Source: Eleginops maclovinus
Lineage: Eukaryota > Chordata > Actinopteri > Perciformes > Eleginopidae
Length of the DNA: 64,000 nt
Reading direction: 5' to 3'
NCBI RefSeq assembly: GCF_036324505.1
Contig: NC_086365.1
Location: 9,071,155 to 9,135,154 of the forward strand
In this document: positions 1 to 11,800 of the stretch, one piece after another
How the letters are laid out: the number at the start of each line of letters is the position of its first letter
Position numbering within the stretch: position 1 is the stretch's first letter
The notes under the pieces: model-generated
What the model was told of the DNA's origin: nothing
Database searches by the model: none
What the model saw: only the letters and a program-made list of their open reading frames with translations
Made by a program: the position numbers and the translations under genes

Positions 1-26
1 TAACGCCAACCTCACCGCTTGACAAC

Positions 27-41
27 GCTGCCCCCTAGTGG
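27..41 (-). promoter_or_regulatory. CTCF-like motif
   Basis: Read on the minus strand, the site is CCACTAGGGGGCAGC, which fits the vertebrate CTCF core consensus (CCASYAGRKGGCRSY) at every position. It sits at the far 3' side of SCAF11, beyond its poly(A) signal. Binding is inferred from the motif only. Confidence 0.5.
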
Positions 42-346
42 ACACCATGTGTACGAACCGACCCAAGTTCTTAAAACAACTGTAATAAAATATAAGCTGT
101 TCTTGGAGGGGATGAAAAATACACCAGAAAGATAAACACTGACCTAAAATCCCTGCGAGTTTGTCTCCGTTTGTATAGGTTGTTCACTTAAATGTCTGCT
201 ACCCGCACATCCGATTCCACTTGCCTTGCTGTTTGACTCGACCTGGTAGGTAAATACAGTGTTAACGGTGAGCAGCTGAAGTCAATTAAGCGATAATTAA
301 CTCATTATTCACACCTGTGCTTTTCCTGCAGTGACTGAGTCAAAAA

Positions 347-388
347 TATCTACAGTAAATCAAAAATATTTTTGATTTACTGTAGATA
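347..388. repeat. Perfect 42-bp palindrome
   Basis: The two arms of 21 bases are exact reverse complements with no spacer; the centre lies between 367 and 368. The arms are AT-rich and each contains CTACAGTAAATC or its complement. Symmetry breaks at 346/389. It could form a cruciform, or be the remnant of a small inverted-repeat element. Confidence 0.9.
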
Positions 389-690
389 AGAGAACTTCTC
401 CTACAGTCAACATGAGAAGATCTCTTCAGAGTCCTTTTTGTCAAATTGGCTCAAACTATCATTATATCCTGACTGAAGTATATAAGACTGATCATCTGTG
501 AAGATACCAGGTGAAAAAAACCTGTAAAAGATCAATATCCGAAGTCTGAGGAGGGGCATGGTGGGTTTTTCTTTGTGTGCAGATCTATCTGGTATTGTTC
601 AGTACCAACCAAACCTTTAGGATAGGTTAATTGAAAGCAGTTAGGTGCTGACTTTATCATTTTTAAACGGAGTTTTCAGCACATTGCTTA

Positions 691-813
691 GCTGTCACAT
701 AACTTCCCTGATGTGGTCAACGATCACCTGCTGGATGTGTACAAGAGCGTCTGCGAGTTCGCCACAGCAATTGAGGTGGTGAAGGTCAAATTGCTAATCG
801 GCCACAAAGGCAA
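691..813 (+). other. Unassigned coding-like segment, possible exon or pseudo-exon
   Basis: One frame is open for about 41 codons and reads like ordinary protein: it starts LSHNFPDVVNDHLLDVYKSV, continues CEFATAIEVVKVKLLIGHKG, and ends at a good donor (CAA|GTAAGG). An acceptor-like TTAG lies directly before it, and an in-frame TAG lies just upstream of that. I do not recognise the protein. It lies on the strand opposite SCAF11 and beyond that gene's 3' end, so it may be an exon of a plus-strand neighbour or a gene relic. No further exons of the same frame were found nearby. Confidence 0.35.
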
Positions 814-1207
814 GTAAGGTTTCTTTTATATGTCTGTATGTGATGTAATAATATTCACTAAAAATGGAACTCCAGGGTTCCCATACGTAAACATGACTTT
901 CAAAGACTTTTAAGGCCTTGTTTTTCTCAAATTTAAGGGCCTAGCATGGCATAGTTAAAGACATGAATTATGATTGCAACACTGAACGTTTTTATGATTA
1001 GAACTAGCAGGATTTTACAGAAGCTTGCAGAAAAAAATATGAAGGACTTCCAATTTGTATTCTTGCTCAAAATAAAGACATTCATGAACTTTCAATGACC
1101 CTCAAAACATTGAAGCCCACGTTTGTTGTCAAATTCACACATTTTAAAGGATCTGTGGCAAATACAATCTAGTTGCCTGCTCAGAGTGCTGTTGTAAAGA
1201 ACCCGAT
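814..1207. other. Noncoding, nothing recognised
   Basis: AT-rich sequence between the exon-like segment and the foldback element. No long open frame or recognisable repeat was seen. Confidence 0.5.
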
Positions 1208-1823
1208 GTTTTATGTTAGGAATGTATAGTACGGGTCCCCAATACAGCTGCTAACTTGAACATGTTGGGCAATTTGCACAATTAGCATAAGTTGCGTTAT
1301 AGCTATTATAGCCTCTTTTGGATTCATATGGGAGGTTATTGAGGATGCCGAGTCAATTTCTGACATTTTCAGGATCCAAAATAGTCGTTTTAACCAGAAA
1401 ATGTCCATAATTGTACTCCCAGTGGACTGCTTTTGATGACTTAAGAGACACTGTATAATTTGGATTTGACAAATTGCCTATTTATTGTAAAAATAATTGT
1501 CGACAGTAGAGACAATCATTTTCATCTTATCCTCTCTATATCCAATGGTCGCAACACTTCTCACGGTAGTCAAAATCACCCACAGAGTACAAATATGGCC
1601 ACTTTCTGGGTTAAACTGAAATGGTTTCAGCATCCTCAATACCCCCAAAAAATCAATCCAAGATTGTCCAAACGGGCAATTTTTAACTATTGTTTACTTA
1701 CAGGCTATAACGCCATTCATTTCAATTAACGTAACTTATGGTAATTGTGCAAATTGCCCCACAATTAAGCATTCGGCAGTTTCTATGTGCTGGGGACCCT
1801 CACTATACATTTCTAACAAAACT
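1208..1823. mobile_element. Foldback/MITE-like inverted-repeat element
   Basis: The left end (tgttaggaatgtatagt, near 1,214) and the right end (actatacatttctaaca, near 1,803) are near-complementary. The arms continue inward for about 200 bases with roughly 80% pairing by eye: the GGGTCCCC / GGGGACCC blocks, the CAATTTGCACAATTA blocks, and the blocks around GGATGC / GCATCC (1,345 and 1,630). There is no transposase frame inside. This is the structure of a non-autonomous foldback DNA element; I cannot assign the family. Confidence 0.7.
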
Positions 1824-2004
1824 TTGGTGTACTTAACACTTCCGAATTCACTATGCTAGCGACTACACTATGATGTCCAACCTACTGTACATCGGATGTC
1901 TGGTAAAAACAGATATTTCTGAACAGGGGATTCACAGGAAGTAGAACCATGTCAGAAACAGTCGGAGATTAAAATGTAGCCCAAGCGTCTCACAAACACA
2001 CAGC

Positions 2005-2709
2005 AGATCAGGAAGCAGCTAATTTATTTCACTACTTTCTGGATACGTTGCACAGTTCATGTTCACCCATTGACATTTCACACATATTCAGGCGGGGGGG
2101 AAGGGTTCATTTCATTTGATCTGTCCCCCGTTCCGGGATCTGTGCCTTACATTACAAACTCACTGCTGATTAGTCGTCCCACTTAACGTCTCACCAGCCA
2201 ATCAGGGCCCTGATTACAATCACAGGAATCAGATTCCGGCCCAAAACAGGGCCACAGAGTCAGGAAGGCAGTGCACTGTTCCTTAAACTAGGCTGTCATC
2301 TGAAATATTATATCATATTTTAAAAAAGAACATTGACAATATTCAATTAATTAAGCTATGCGATCAGGATGCCATTCAGGAGGAACTCATCGTACCAGCC
2401 GGCACTCAGGGAGAGCCCCCCCTCCCATGATACCCTGCGCTCTTTACAGTAGTTCCCCAGTCACATGATCTATGCAAAATAAAGGGCTCTTGCAGTACAA
2501 TTTTCTGATTGGGTAATTCTTTTTCTAACAAAATATGAAAATCTATAGAAAAAAATCTTCATCGTTCAATAAAAGGTAGAGATATCAAAAAAAGAAAATG
2601 TTGGCTCTCCGTTGTCTTTCAGTTTAGAGACCCAATTCCAGCCAGAGGAAATTGCACTTGAGCAGCTGAGTGTCTGTGAGGACGTCTGCACGCCGTAGCG
2701 GGCCCACTC
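2005..2709 (-). other. scaf11: SCAF11 3' untranslated region
   Basis: This sequence follows the SCAF11 stop codon (2,712-2,710). A canonical AATAAA lies at 2,028-2,023 on the minus strand, so cleavage is expected near 2,005. Another possible AATAAA lies further upstream in the UTR. The exact 3' end is inferred. Confidence 0.65.
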
Positions 2710-2805
2710 TCATTTCTTGCGGGCGTGCTTGTATTTGTCCACGTAGGCCTTCACCAGGTTGGCCACCTTACTGGAGTTCACCTCACCACTCTTGCTGTGG
2801 CACAC
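2710..2805 (-). CDS. scaf11: SCAF11 last coding exon
   Basis: Encodes [20 protein letters not shown] then [11 protein letters not shown] and TGA. This is the highly conserved C-terminal end of SCAF11, also similar to the end of the related SCAF1 and PHRF1. The acceptor is CTCAG at 2,810-2,806. Confidence 0.9.
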   Translation of the reverse strand: MCHSKSGEVNSSKVANLVKAYVDKYKHARKK

Positions 2806-5800
2806 CTGAGGAAAGATCACAGACAAGCTCAAAACAAATCCTGCACAGCTTCTTATAACGGAGTCTCTATCGTCTCACGTCCATGAGGGGGGATTTCTAG
2901 AAGTGCGAGGACTGAACTCAAATACTAATCTGCTGGGAATGAATATTACAAAGTTGTGATTAAATAGGAAGCTAAAGGTAAGTTAGACTCAAACACTTAG
3001 GACTGTTTTTAATGCCACATGAATTTCAAGAATAATATTTCTTCATATCTGGATCTGCGTGAAGTTAACACCAGAGGCATATGCTCCTTAATTTACAGAT
3101 TATTTTTCAGATTTTACAATGCATCGTCAGAACTCGTTCATAAAACTTCCCATATCGTAGGATTTTTTTTGAAGATGAATTGTAGACTTTAACATTACTT
3201 AAATCCATCATTTTAAGTGAACTATCTAAAGGCCTTTTAACAATCTGGTAGGGATACATTTGAAAAATCAAATCCCTTAGCCTTGTCTCTTGTGTAAGTT
3301 CACACATCACACCAGGGTCATATCCAAGACGGCTCGACAGCGGCTCTTCTTCCTCCGCAGGCTGCGGAAGTTCAACATGGACTCCAGGATACTCTGCAAC
3401 CTCTATAGATGCACCATCGAGAGTATCCTGACTGGCTGCATCACGGCCTGGTATGGCAGTTGCACCGCCCTCAACCGTAAGACTCTACAGAGGGTGGTGA
3501 AAACTGCTCAGCACATCACCAGGACAGAGCTGCCATCCATGGAGGACCTCTACACTCAGCGGTGTAGGAAGAAGCCGGTAGGATATTAAAGGACCCCCAT
3601 CACCCCAGCAACAATCTGTTCTGTCTGCTGCCGTCTGGCAGACCGGACCAAGACCACCAGACTCAGAGACAGTTTTATACCACAGGCTATAGCCTTATAG
3701 CACAGACTGTCTACTCACATCTGTTTATAGTACACATATCTATATATTATACATTTTATTCTTGTCTAATTTTTGCATTATTGTATTTATCTTATTTGCA
3801 CCATGTATGTTGAGTTGTTGGAGGAGCCTGGGATATAAGATTTTCATTGCCAACATATACGCTGTATCTGCTGTGCATATGACAAATAAAACCGTTGAAC
3901 CTTTGAAGTTAAAGAGTATGTGAGCTCAGTAGCCTGACAGGCTTGTTAGAATGACATTTCCTAAATTGAATAGATAAAAGATAACATGTATCAGATATTC
4001 TCAGTGAAGTTTGCACCTTCTCTACCGCTTTGCGAACGATCTCCTTGTACTCGTCCTTGTTGATTTCATTCTTTTGGTAATAGGGTTTGATGGCGTTCTT
4101 CACTGCGTTGACCGCTCTCTCCTGGATCTGTTGTTTCTAAACAAAGAGAGGAGATCAGGTATTTCCCTCACAGAGAAACAAAGGTTTTTGTGTTCGGCCG
4201 GCGGCAGGTTACCTTCTCTTTTTTGGAGCTGTCAGCATGAGCCTTGCTGTGCTGAGTGGTGGAGGAGGGATACACCTGGCTGGGCGCCGACTGGCAGTAG
4301 GTCCCTAAGGTAACACCAGCTTTGGCTGGGGTGGGAAGTAGGCCAGGTTTCCCATAACCTACCATTGTACTCGCCATCTAGGGAGGAAAAGAAAGGAGGA
4401 GGATTGTGGGAATGCTGTTTAAGAACAGAATCTGTTTATGAACATTGCCAGTATATCATACCTGTGTGGTGTAACCATCAGGCTGAGCTGCTGCACCCTG
4501 GCTGCCTTGATGCATGGGTGGAGGGGGTGGGGGAGGAGGGGGGAGGCCCTGAGTGCCGGCAGAGGGGACCTGAAGCAGCGGTACTGCAGTGTGGAGGTGC
4601 ACGGGGACCTGAGGAGGCATGGCGTACCCTGCTGCAGGCTGCAGGCTGACGGGCAGGCCCCCCTCTGGCCCTGAAGGGGGAAGTGATGGTGCAGGACGTT
4701 GAGCTGAGGAGGAACCACGTTCATCACGGGCACCGGGGCGTTACCCGGGACCGCCTGGGGGCCAGCCTCGCTTTTAAGGGGATCTGAAGAACAAGAGAAA
4801 CTACATTGATTGCATGTCATCCATTAAATAAAAAGCTGAAATGATTTAAAGTACTGGTTATTTATGCAGCAGAGACACTAATCAATTCATAACGACTGAA
4901 ATGTGTAGGAGATAAGGGCTCACAATAAAAGGTCGAACAGCTGGCTATTTCTCAAAAATAGATATTGTGAGACTCTTAAAATAAATAAATAAATGGTTCT
5001 CTCTTCTCCAATATAATAGATGCCACAGGGTCATTTAGGGTTCTGCCCGTTCACAGCTGCATTACCTTCCTCCGCTCGCCTCAAAGAGAACATTAATCTA
5101 TGATCAGATAATAGAGGGAAATTTAGCTGACTCATAACTCTCTCTCTTCCCTCTCCATCTCCTCCAGCTCTGGTGTTGTGATGAAGAAGAGGTTGTCACA
5201 GAAACTGAGGAGGGTCTGACCTGCTGCCGCTGCCGGCTGCTCCTCCTCCTGTCGGTTCCAGCCTCCTGGTCCTCCTCTCTCCCTCTTGGAGTAGTAATCC
5301 TGAACGTCTGCGGGTAGTTTCCTTCTGACTGCCCAGCTGGATGCCGACGACCAGCCCGAGCGGTCGAGCATCGAGTCTCCCGAATCAGACTCGTTCCTCC
5401 GGCCGCCGCCCCGGTTTTCGTTGAAGCGGCTGTATGCGTCAGTCCCTGAGTTGTTGCCTGTCCCTGAGAAGCTGTAGAAGCTGCGGTTGCCTCCCCCCCG
5501 GCCTGCGCCCCGGGACCCTCCGCGGCCTCGCGAGTCTCCTCTGTTCCCGCCACTGTTGCGATCCTCCCAGCGTGAGCCCCCGCCCTTGCTCTCAGCGTCA
5601 CTGCGACTCTTTTCCGTCACCCAGTCGGGATTTTCCGACCAGGCCTGGCGCTCAGGGGAACTTTCTGCCGGCACGCCATTTTCAGTGTTCCCAGCGCCGC
5701 TCTGATGCCTCCGTCCCTCGCCACCAGACCCGTTGCCCTGCCCGGATCTCCAGCCGCCCCTACGGTCCTTCCTCGAGGGAGACTGCTCTCTGGAGTTCGG

Positions 5801-8800
5801 TCGCTCTGGGCTGGCCCCTCGTCTATAGGATCGTGATCGAGACCGAGAGCTGGACCTGGAGCGACTCCTGGACCGCCTCCTCCTCCTCTCACGGCTGCGC
5901 TCTCTCCGGGAATGGTCTCTCTCACCATCCCGGTCTCTGTCCCTGTCTCTGCTGCGGGCCCGAGACGAGCGGCTTGAGGGCGGGCTGCCGTCTCGCTCTT
6001 TAGGACCGCGAGCGCGATCGCCTGGACCCTTCTCGTTTTGATTCCCTCTTTGGGGACCAGGTATCCGTGGGTGAGTGGAAGCGAGAGCGCCGCTGCTTGC
6101 CGTTCTTCTTCTCCTGGCTCCTCTCCCTCTCCTTGCTCCTCTCCCGGCTCCTCTCCCTCTCCCGGCTCCTCTCCCTCTCCTTGCTCCTCTCTCTCTCCTT
6201 GCTCCTCTCCTCTCCGCTCTCTCCTCTCCGCTCCTCTCCCTCTCCCGGCTCCTCTCCCTCTCCTGTTGGTCCTTGCCACTCTGGTCCTTGGCGACCTGGC
6301 TTGCAGAAGCAGGAGGCTCTGCAGCAGCTGAGGCGGCACCCTCCTTTGGGCTGTTGCTATGGTCCATCGTGGGTGAGCTGCAGTCCATGGGCACGACCTC
6401 AGTGTCGTCCTCGGCTCCCTTCACTGAGCCATCGTCTACTGAAGGCTCCTCTGACCCCGATGCTTTGGAATCATTGTCTTTTGATTCCGGAACAGCTGGA
6501 TTATTCTGCAGTTCGGTTGCCGGTTGTGGGGAATTTTCACAGGATTCCGCCTCCTTTGAAGAATCTTCATTGTTGGCTTCTTCTGACTCCGCACAAATCT
6601 CCATGTCGTCCTCCTGCTCTTCACAGTGCGGGGACATCAGGTCGCCCAGCAGAGCGCTGTCAGAGGGTGACGGGGAAGTCCTTTTCCCCGAGTCAGAGGG
6701 AGACGCTGGAGGACTTTTGTCACAGGCGTCTCCTCCAGAGGACGCAGGGCTCGCTGGCTCTTCCTCCTCCCTCTTGCTCTGCTCGCCCTCGGAGCAGGAA
6801 GCGGGGCTGTATGGAGCCGAGTCTGCTTTCAGTTCATTAGATGGTTCCTGAGTGTCGTCACTGTCTGGCCCCACGTCGTTCCCGGACGGGTTGGCGCCTC
6901 CTCGCTCATTAGCGGAGTGGATAGTGTCCTGGTCTTCATTCAGACTCCCCTCAGCGTCAGACTGCTGCGGGTCCAAGCTTTTCAACTCCTGTTCCTGATC
7001 GGTTTTCTCTTCTTCCTCCTCCTTCTCTTGGTTGTCTCTTCCATCACCCTCCTCCTCTTCCTCCTCCTCACTTGCTGTGGGACTGCTCACGACTTGTGCA
7101 GATTTCTTTTTCCTCGCCACGGCTTTCCTTTTCCCGCCGGCCTTTCGGTTGGTGACCTGTTTGCCCTTCCTCTTCGCCGGAGCCTGTGCAGCCCTGCCTG
7201 GCTTGGTGGGCTGTGAGGGGGCCGAGTCAGAGTCCGAAGAAGAGGGCTGCAGCGGCGATGAAGGGTCGGACACGGGAGCCTCTTCCTGGCTTTTACTGTT
7301 GCGTCCGGATCGCCGGGATGGGAGAGACTTGGCCTCTTTGGTGGGAGCTTTGGAGGTTGAAGCTCGACCGCCTCGCTTCTCGCCTCCTTTGGAACACGTG
7401 ATGGCGCAGACTACACCCTGAAACACTGCGGAGAGAATACATGAGCAGTTACACAAGCCAGACAGTTCCATTCTAAATCAGGTACAAATCTAGCATGTCT
7501 TTAAGATTCCTTTTTAGGCAATTCATTTGTTGACATCCTTTTTAAAAGACTCACCAAAATGACCGGGGCCGCACAGCAAAGGGGAGGAGAAGGGAGATGG
7601 AGATGGGAACGGGCTCTGGCTCCACCCAGATGGATGGAAGTTCTGCCTGTAAAATATGTGTTTTTTTAGCCACCACTAACACTTATGTTGACTGGATTTC
7701 TTTCTGCGGATTGATGTGACTGCACGTCGTCCCTTGATCACATCAACCTTAGAGAATGGTCTGCAATCATCCTAGCAGTATGACCAATCAGAATCAAGTA
7801 TTCAACTCAATTGTAAAACTTAACACATCCGATTTTATGCAGAGTTGCCATAAGGACAGGAGTGATGTGGGTGCCCGTTTGACCAGATATTATATTAAAT
7901 AAGTTCTGTTTTTTCAAAGTATTAGGATCATAAAAGAACCCAGACATGCAGTGGGGAGAACAAGTATTTGATACACTGCCGATTTTGCATGCTTTCCCAC
8001 TTACAAAGCATGTAGAGGTCTGTCATTTTTATCATAGGTACTCTTCAACTGTGAGAGACGGAATGTAAAACAAAAATCCAGAAATCACATTGTATGATTT
8101 TTAAATAATTAATTTGCATTTTATTGCATGACATAAGTATTTGATACATCAGAAAAACAGAAACTAATATTTGGTACAGAAACCTTTGTTTGCAATTACA
8201 GAGATCAGACGTTTCCTGTAGTTCTTGACCAGGTTTGCACACACTGCAGCAGGGATTTTGGCCTACTCCCCCATACAGATTTTCTCCAGATCCTTCAGGT
8301 TCCGGGGCTGTCGCTGGGCAATACGGACTTTCAGCTCCCTCCAAAGATTTTCTATTGGGTTCAGGTCTGGAGACTGGCTAGGCCACTCTAGGACCTTGAG
8401 ATGCTTCTTACGGAGCCACTCCTTAGTTGCCCTGGCTGTGTGTTTCGGGTCGTTGTCATGCTGGAAGACCCAGCCACGACCCATCTTTAATGCTCTTACT
8501 GAGGGAACGAGGTAGTTGGCCAAGATCTCACGATACATGGCCCCATCCATCCTCCCCTCAATGCGGTGCAGTCGTCCTGTCCCCTTTGCAGAAAACCATC
8601 CCCAAAGAATGATGTTTCCACCTCCATGCTTCACGGTTGGGATGGTGTTCTTGGTGTTGTACTCATCGTTCTTCTTCCTCCAAACACAGCGAGTGGAGTT
8701 TAGACCAAAAAGCTCTATTTTTGTCTCATCAGACCACATGACCTTCTCCCATTCCTCCTCTGGATCCTCCAGATGGTCATTGGCAAACTTCAGACGGCCC

Positions 8801-11800
8801 AGGACATGCGCTGGCTTGAGCAGGGGGACCTTGCGTGCACTGCAGGATTTTAATCCATGACGGCGTAGTGTGTTACTAATGGTTTTCTTTGAGACTGTGG
8901 TCCCAGCTCTCTTCAGGTCATTGACCATTACCTGCCGTGTAGTTCTGGGCTGATCCCTAACCTTCCTCATGATCATTGATGCCCCACGAGGTGAGATCTT
9001 GCATGGAGCAGACCGAGGGAGATTGACCGTCATCTTGAACTTCTTCCATTTTCTTGTGCAGTTCTACAATTTTATCCCTGATGTCCTTACACAGCTCTCT
9101 GGTCTTGGCCATTGTGGAGAGGTTGGAGTCTGTTTGATTGAGTGTGTGGACAGGTGTCTTTTATACCGGTAACAAGTTCAAACAGGTGCAGTTAATACAG
9201 GTAATGAGTGGAGAACAGGAGGGCTTCTTAAAGAAACACTAACAGGTCTGTGAGAGCCAGAATTCTTACTGGTTGGTAGGTGATCAAATACTTATGTCAT
9301 GCAATAAAATGCTAATTAATTATTTAAAAATCATACAATGTGATTTTCTGGATTTTCTTCTTTAGATTCTGTCTCTCACAGTTGAAGTGTACCTATGATA
9401 AAAATTACAGACCTCTACATGCTTTGTAAGTGGGAAAACCTTCAAAATCGGCAGTGTTTTAAATACTTGTTCTTCCCACTGTATATGAAACAGAAGCATA
9501 CAATTAACACAGAAAATGTGCTGCAAATAATGTAGCTCCGCCTCTGTAGGACTCAAAATACTATTTAGACTGAGTTCATTATTTGTTTAAATCACTTTTA
9601 TTTGTATTTGTAGAGCACTTCCCATTATTGTCACATGGGTGTGGTTTGTATATATAGGTCACCTGGTTCATTGCTGGGGCTGAATGACAGAGGGTGAGCT
9701 AAAGCCGACATTTGTCCTGCTTAAGATATTTTTGACTTTTTGGGGGATTTGGCCGCCATACCGTCATCACACGCAAACTTTTAAATCAAACATGATTGCA
9801 TTTGGTGAGTTTAATGTCCTTCCTCATAAAACATTTGTTGAGCACACAATGTGAACATCTTAAAAAAGGCATGATTTTGTTGCTGCCTTGGAACATTACT
9901 GTGAAACCATTGCGCTATTCGAGGTAAAAAATTCAAGGTTAGTTTTAAATTGATTTTCAAACCCGAAATATGCAATACTGCTGTAGCTTCCAACAAAGTT
10001 GCATCACAGAGACTCACTGACGAGATTGGGTTTTTTTCAACCTGTATTTTCTCCCCAACACACAAGCAGAGAGGCTAATAGAGTGGTGCAGGAACAAGTC
10101 CTAAAACCCGGAAGTGAGTTAGCATTTTACCACTTCCGGTTCCCTCGTCTCAAAATCAATGGGATTTCTCTGTAGGATTTTGGAAAATAGCTTGAAATAA
10201 GGTCTGTGGTTGACACAAATTGAAGAGGCGGGTCACGTTTTGTTCTACGACATTAAATGCATCAGTAGTGACAGCTGGGATGTCAGTACCTGGAGTTGCC
10301 GTTAACAGGGATGGGAGACGCAGCAGAGAGCCACGGAGAGTCCTGCACCTGAGCTTTGCACTGTTTCAACATGCTGTCATACGGGACGTCTTCCCACACA
10401 GGCTCTGCCCTGCAGGATCGGGACAGCAAGAGGAGAGTTAATAAGGAAGCACAACAAGACTTACTCTGGTTACTCAAACTAGATCGTGACAATCTGGATG
10501 TCTTGAATTATTTATCAAGATAATCTCATCGCTGAGGGAAGCTTACATGTGCTCCGTTGAGGTTGTTGTTAATGAGACACGGGGAGACGGTGACCAGGCG
10601 CAGCACTCTGTTCCTCTCACCTGAAAACATATGAAAAGCTGAGTGAGCCAAACACTATACGGGTAACATGGGACATAAACAAAAAAAAGGAAGCCATGAA
10701 AAACACCTTTTTTCTGCTCAGTGAGGAGTGGCCGTCGTCGTTACCTTCAAAACAAAGACATAAACGGTTGGTTAATATGATTTTTAGAAGCGCGAGTAGA
10801 CCCTGCATGTTTCTGCAGCACGGTGGCACATACATTTCCTCACAAGTCCTTTCGTTTTAGCGTCAGCCGTCCTCTCCATATTTTGCCGTCTCAGTCTTCT
10901 TGCAGCCTTACTTCTGAAAAGTCGATTTCAGAGTTACAACATTAAAGATCGTGACAGCCAATTTGATTCCCCTCCATTAGGGTATTATGATTAATGATTG
11001 ATATCATATCAAGTCCTTTCTCTGTGAAGACATTTGAGACCAGCTAACGTGCTCACCATTTGATTGTATAAAAAAACGAGAGGACACTTACTTGAGACAG
11101 ACTTTCTGTTCCGGGTTTCTACAGTAGCAACGCTCAGCTTCGGGTAGAGTTGTACTTTTCCTCACAGGAACCTTCAAACAACACACAGAAGTCAGACCTG
11201 GCTATGTTAAACAAGCAAAAAAACTTTAACTTTAACTGTAATGAGGTGCCAGGTCAAAAGCAGTCGTCCATGAGGGAGCTACAAAAATGGCGGACACCAA
11301 CATCAAAATTAGAAATACAAGTGGGAAATGCTTTTTTCCCCCAAAACCTGGAAAATGGGGTTGTCTTACCCTACTGCACGATAACATTAACAGCGGCAAA
11401 TGTTCTGATCACACGCCGCAGCGCTAAAATCCTATCATTACTGCCTTTAAAAAAACCCACTTTTAAAATGGTTGGGTTAGGGAAACAGCAGCAGCTCCTG
11501 TCCTCTTCTGAAGCACACATGGGAGAAAGAGCAGACGCACCTGCACACAGCTGAGATTCCCGTCCCATCTGTAAACATTAGTGAATGGTCTTCTGTCCAC
11601 CGGGCAGGAAGGAGACATCTGCAACTTCAAATTGAATCAAACAGTTAGAAAAGAATAAACGATTCACACAGTCTGAACGGGCTTCTTCATTCTGACGTGT
11701 GTCCCATTGTAGATAACACTAGATTCTACTTTGAGCATAACAAATATTCGTATTTAATTACCTTTTTTAGCCAATGTCAGGAAATGGTTTGAAAAAGCAC

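Larger units (their letters stand above)
1..690. other. Noncoding flank, no gene seen
   Basis: I see no supported gene here. The stretch holds a CTCF-like motif (27-41) and a perfect 42-bp palindrome (347-388), both listed separately. The rest is AT-rich and unremarkable. Confidence 0.6.

Noticed and set aside
4419..4820. Reading the 133-codon minus frame over the proline-rich exon as the true protein
   Set aside because: Its second half ([16 protein letters not shown]...) has no family match, while another frame there matches and joins the next exon in phase.
5434..7421. Several plus-strand open frames of 60-258 codons opposite the SCAF11 large exon
   Set aside because: They are shadows of a GC-rich, low-complexity exon. 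The minus strand matches SCAF11; the plus frames show only Leu/Ser/Pro repeats.
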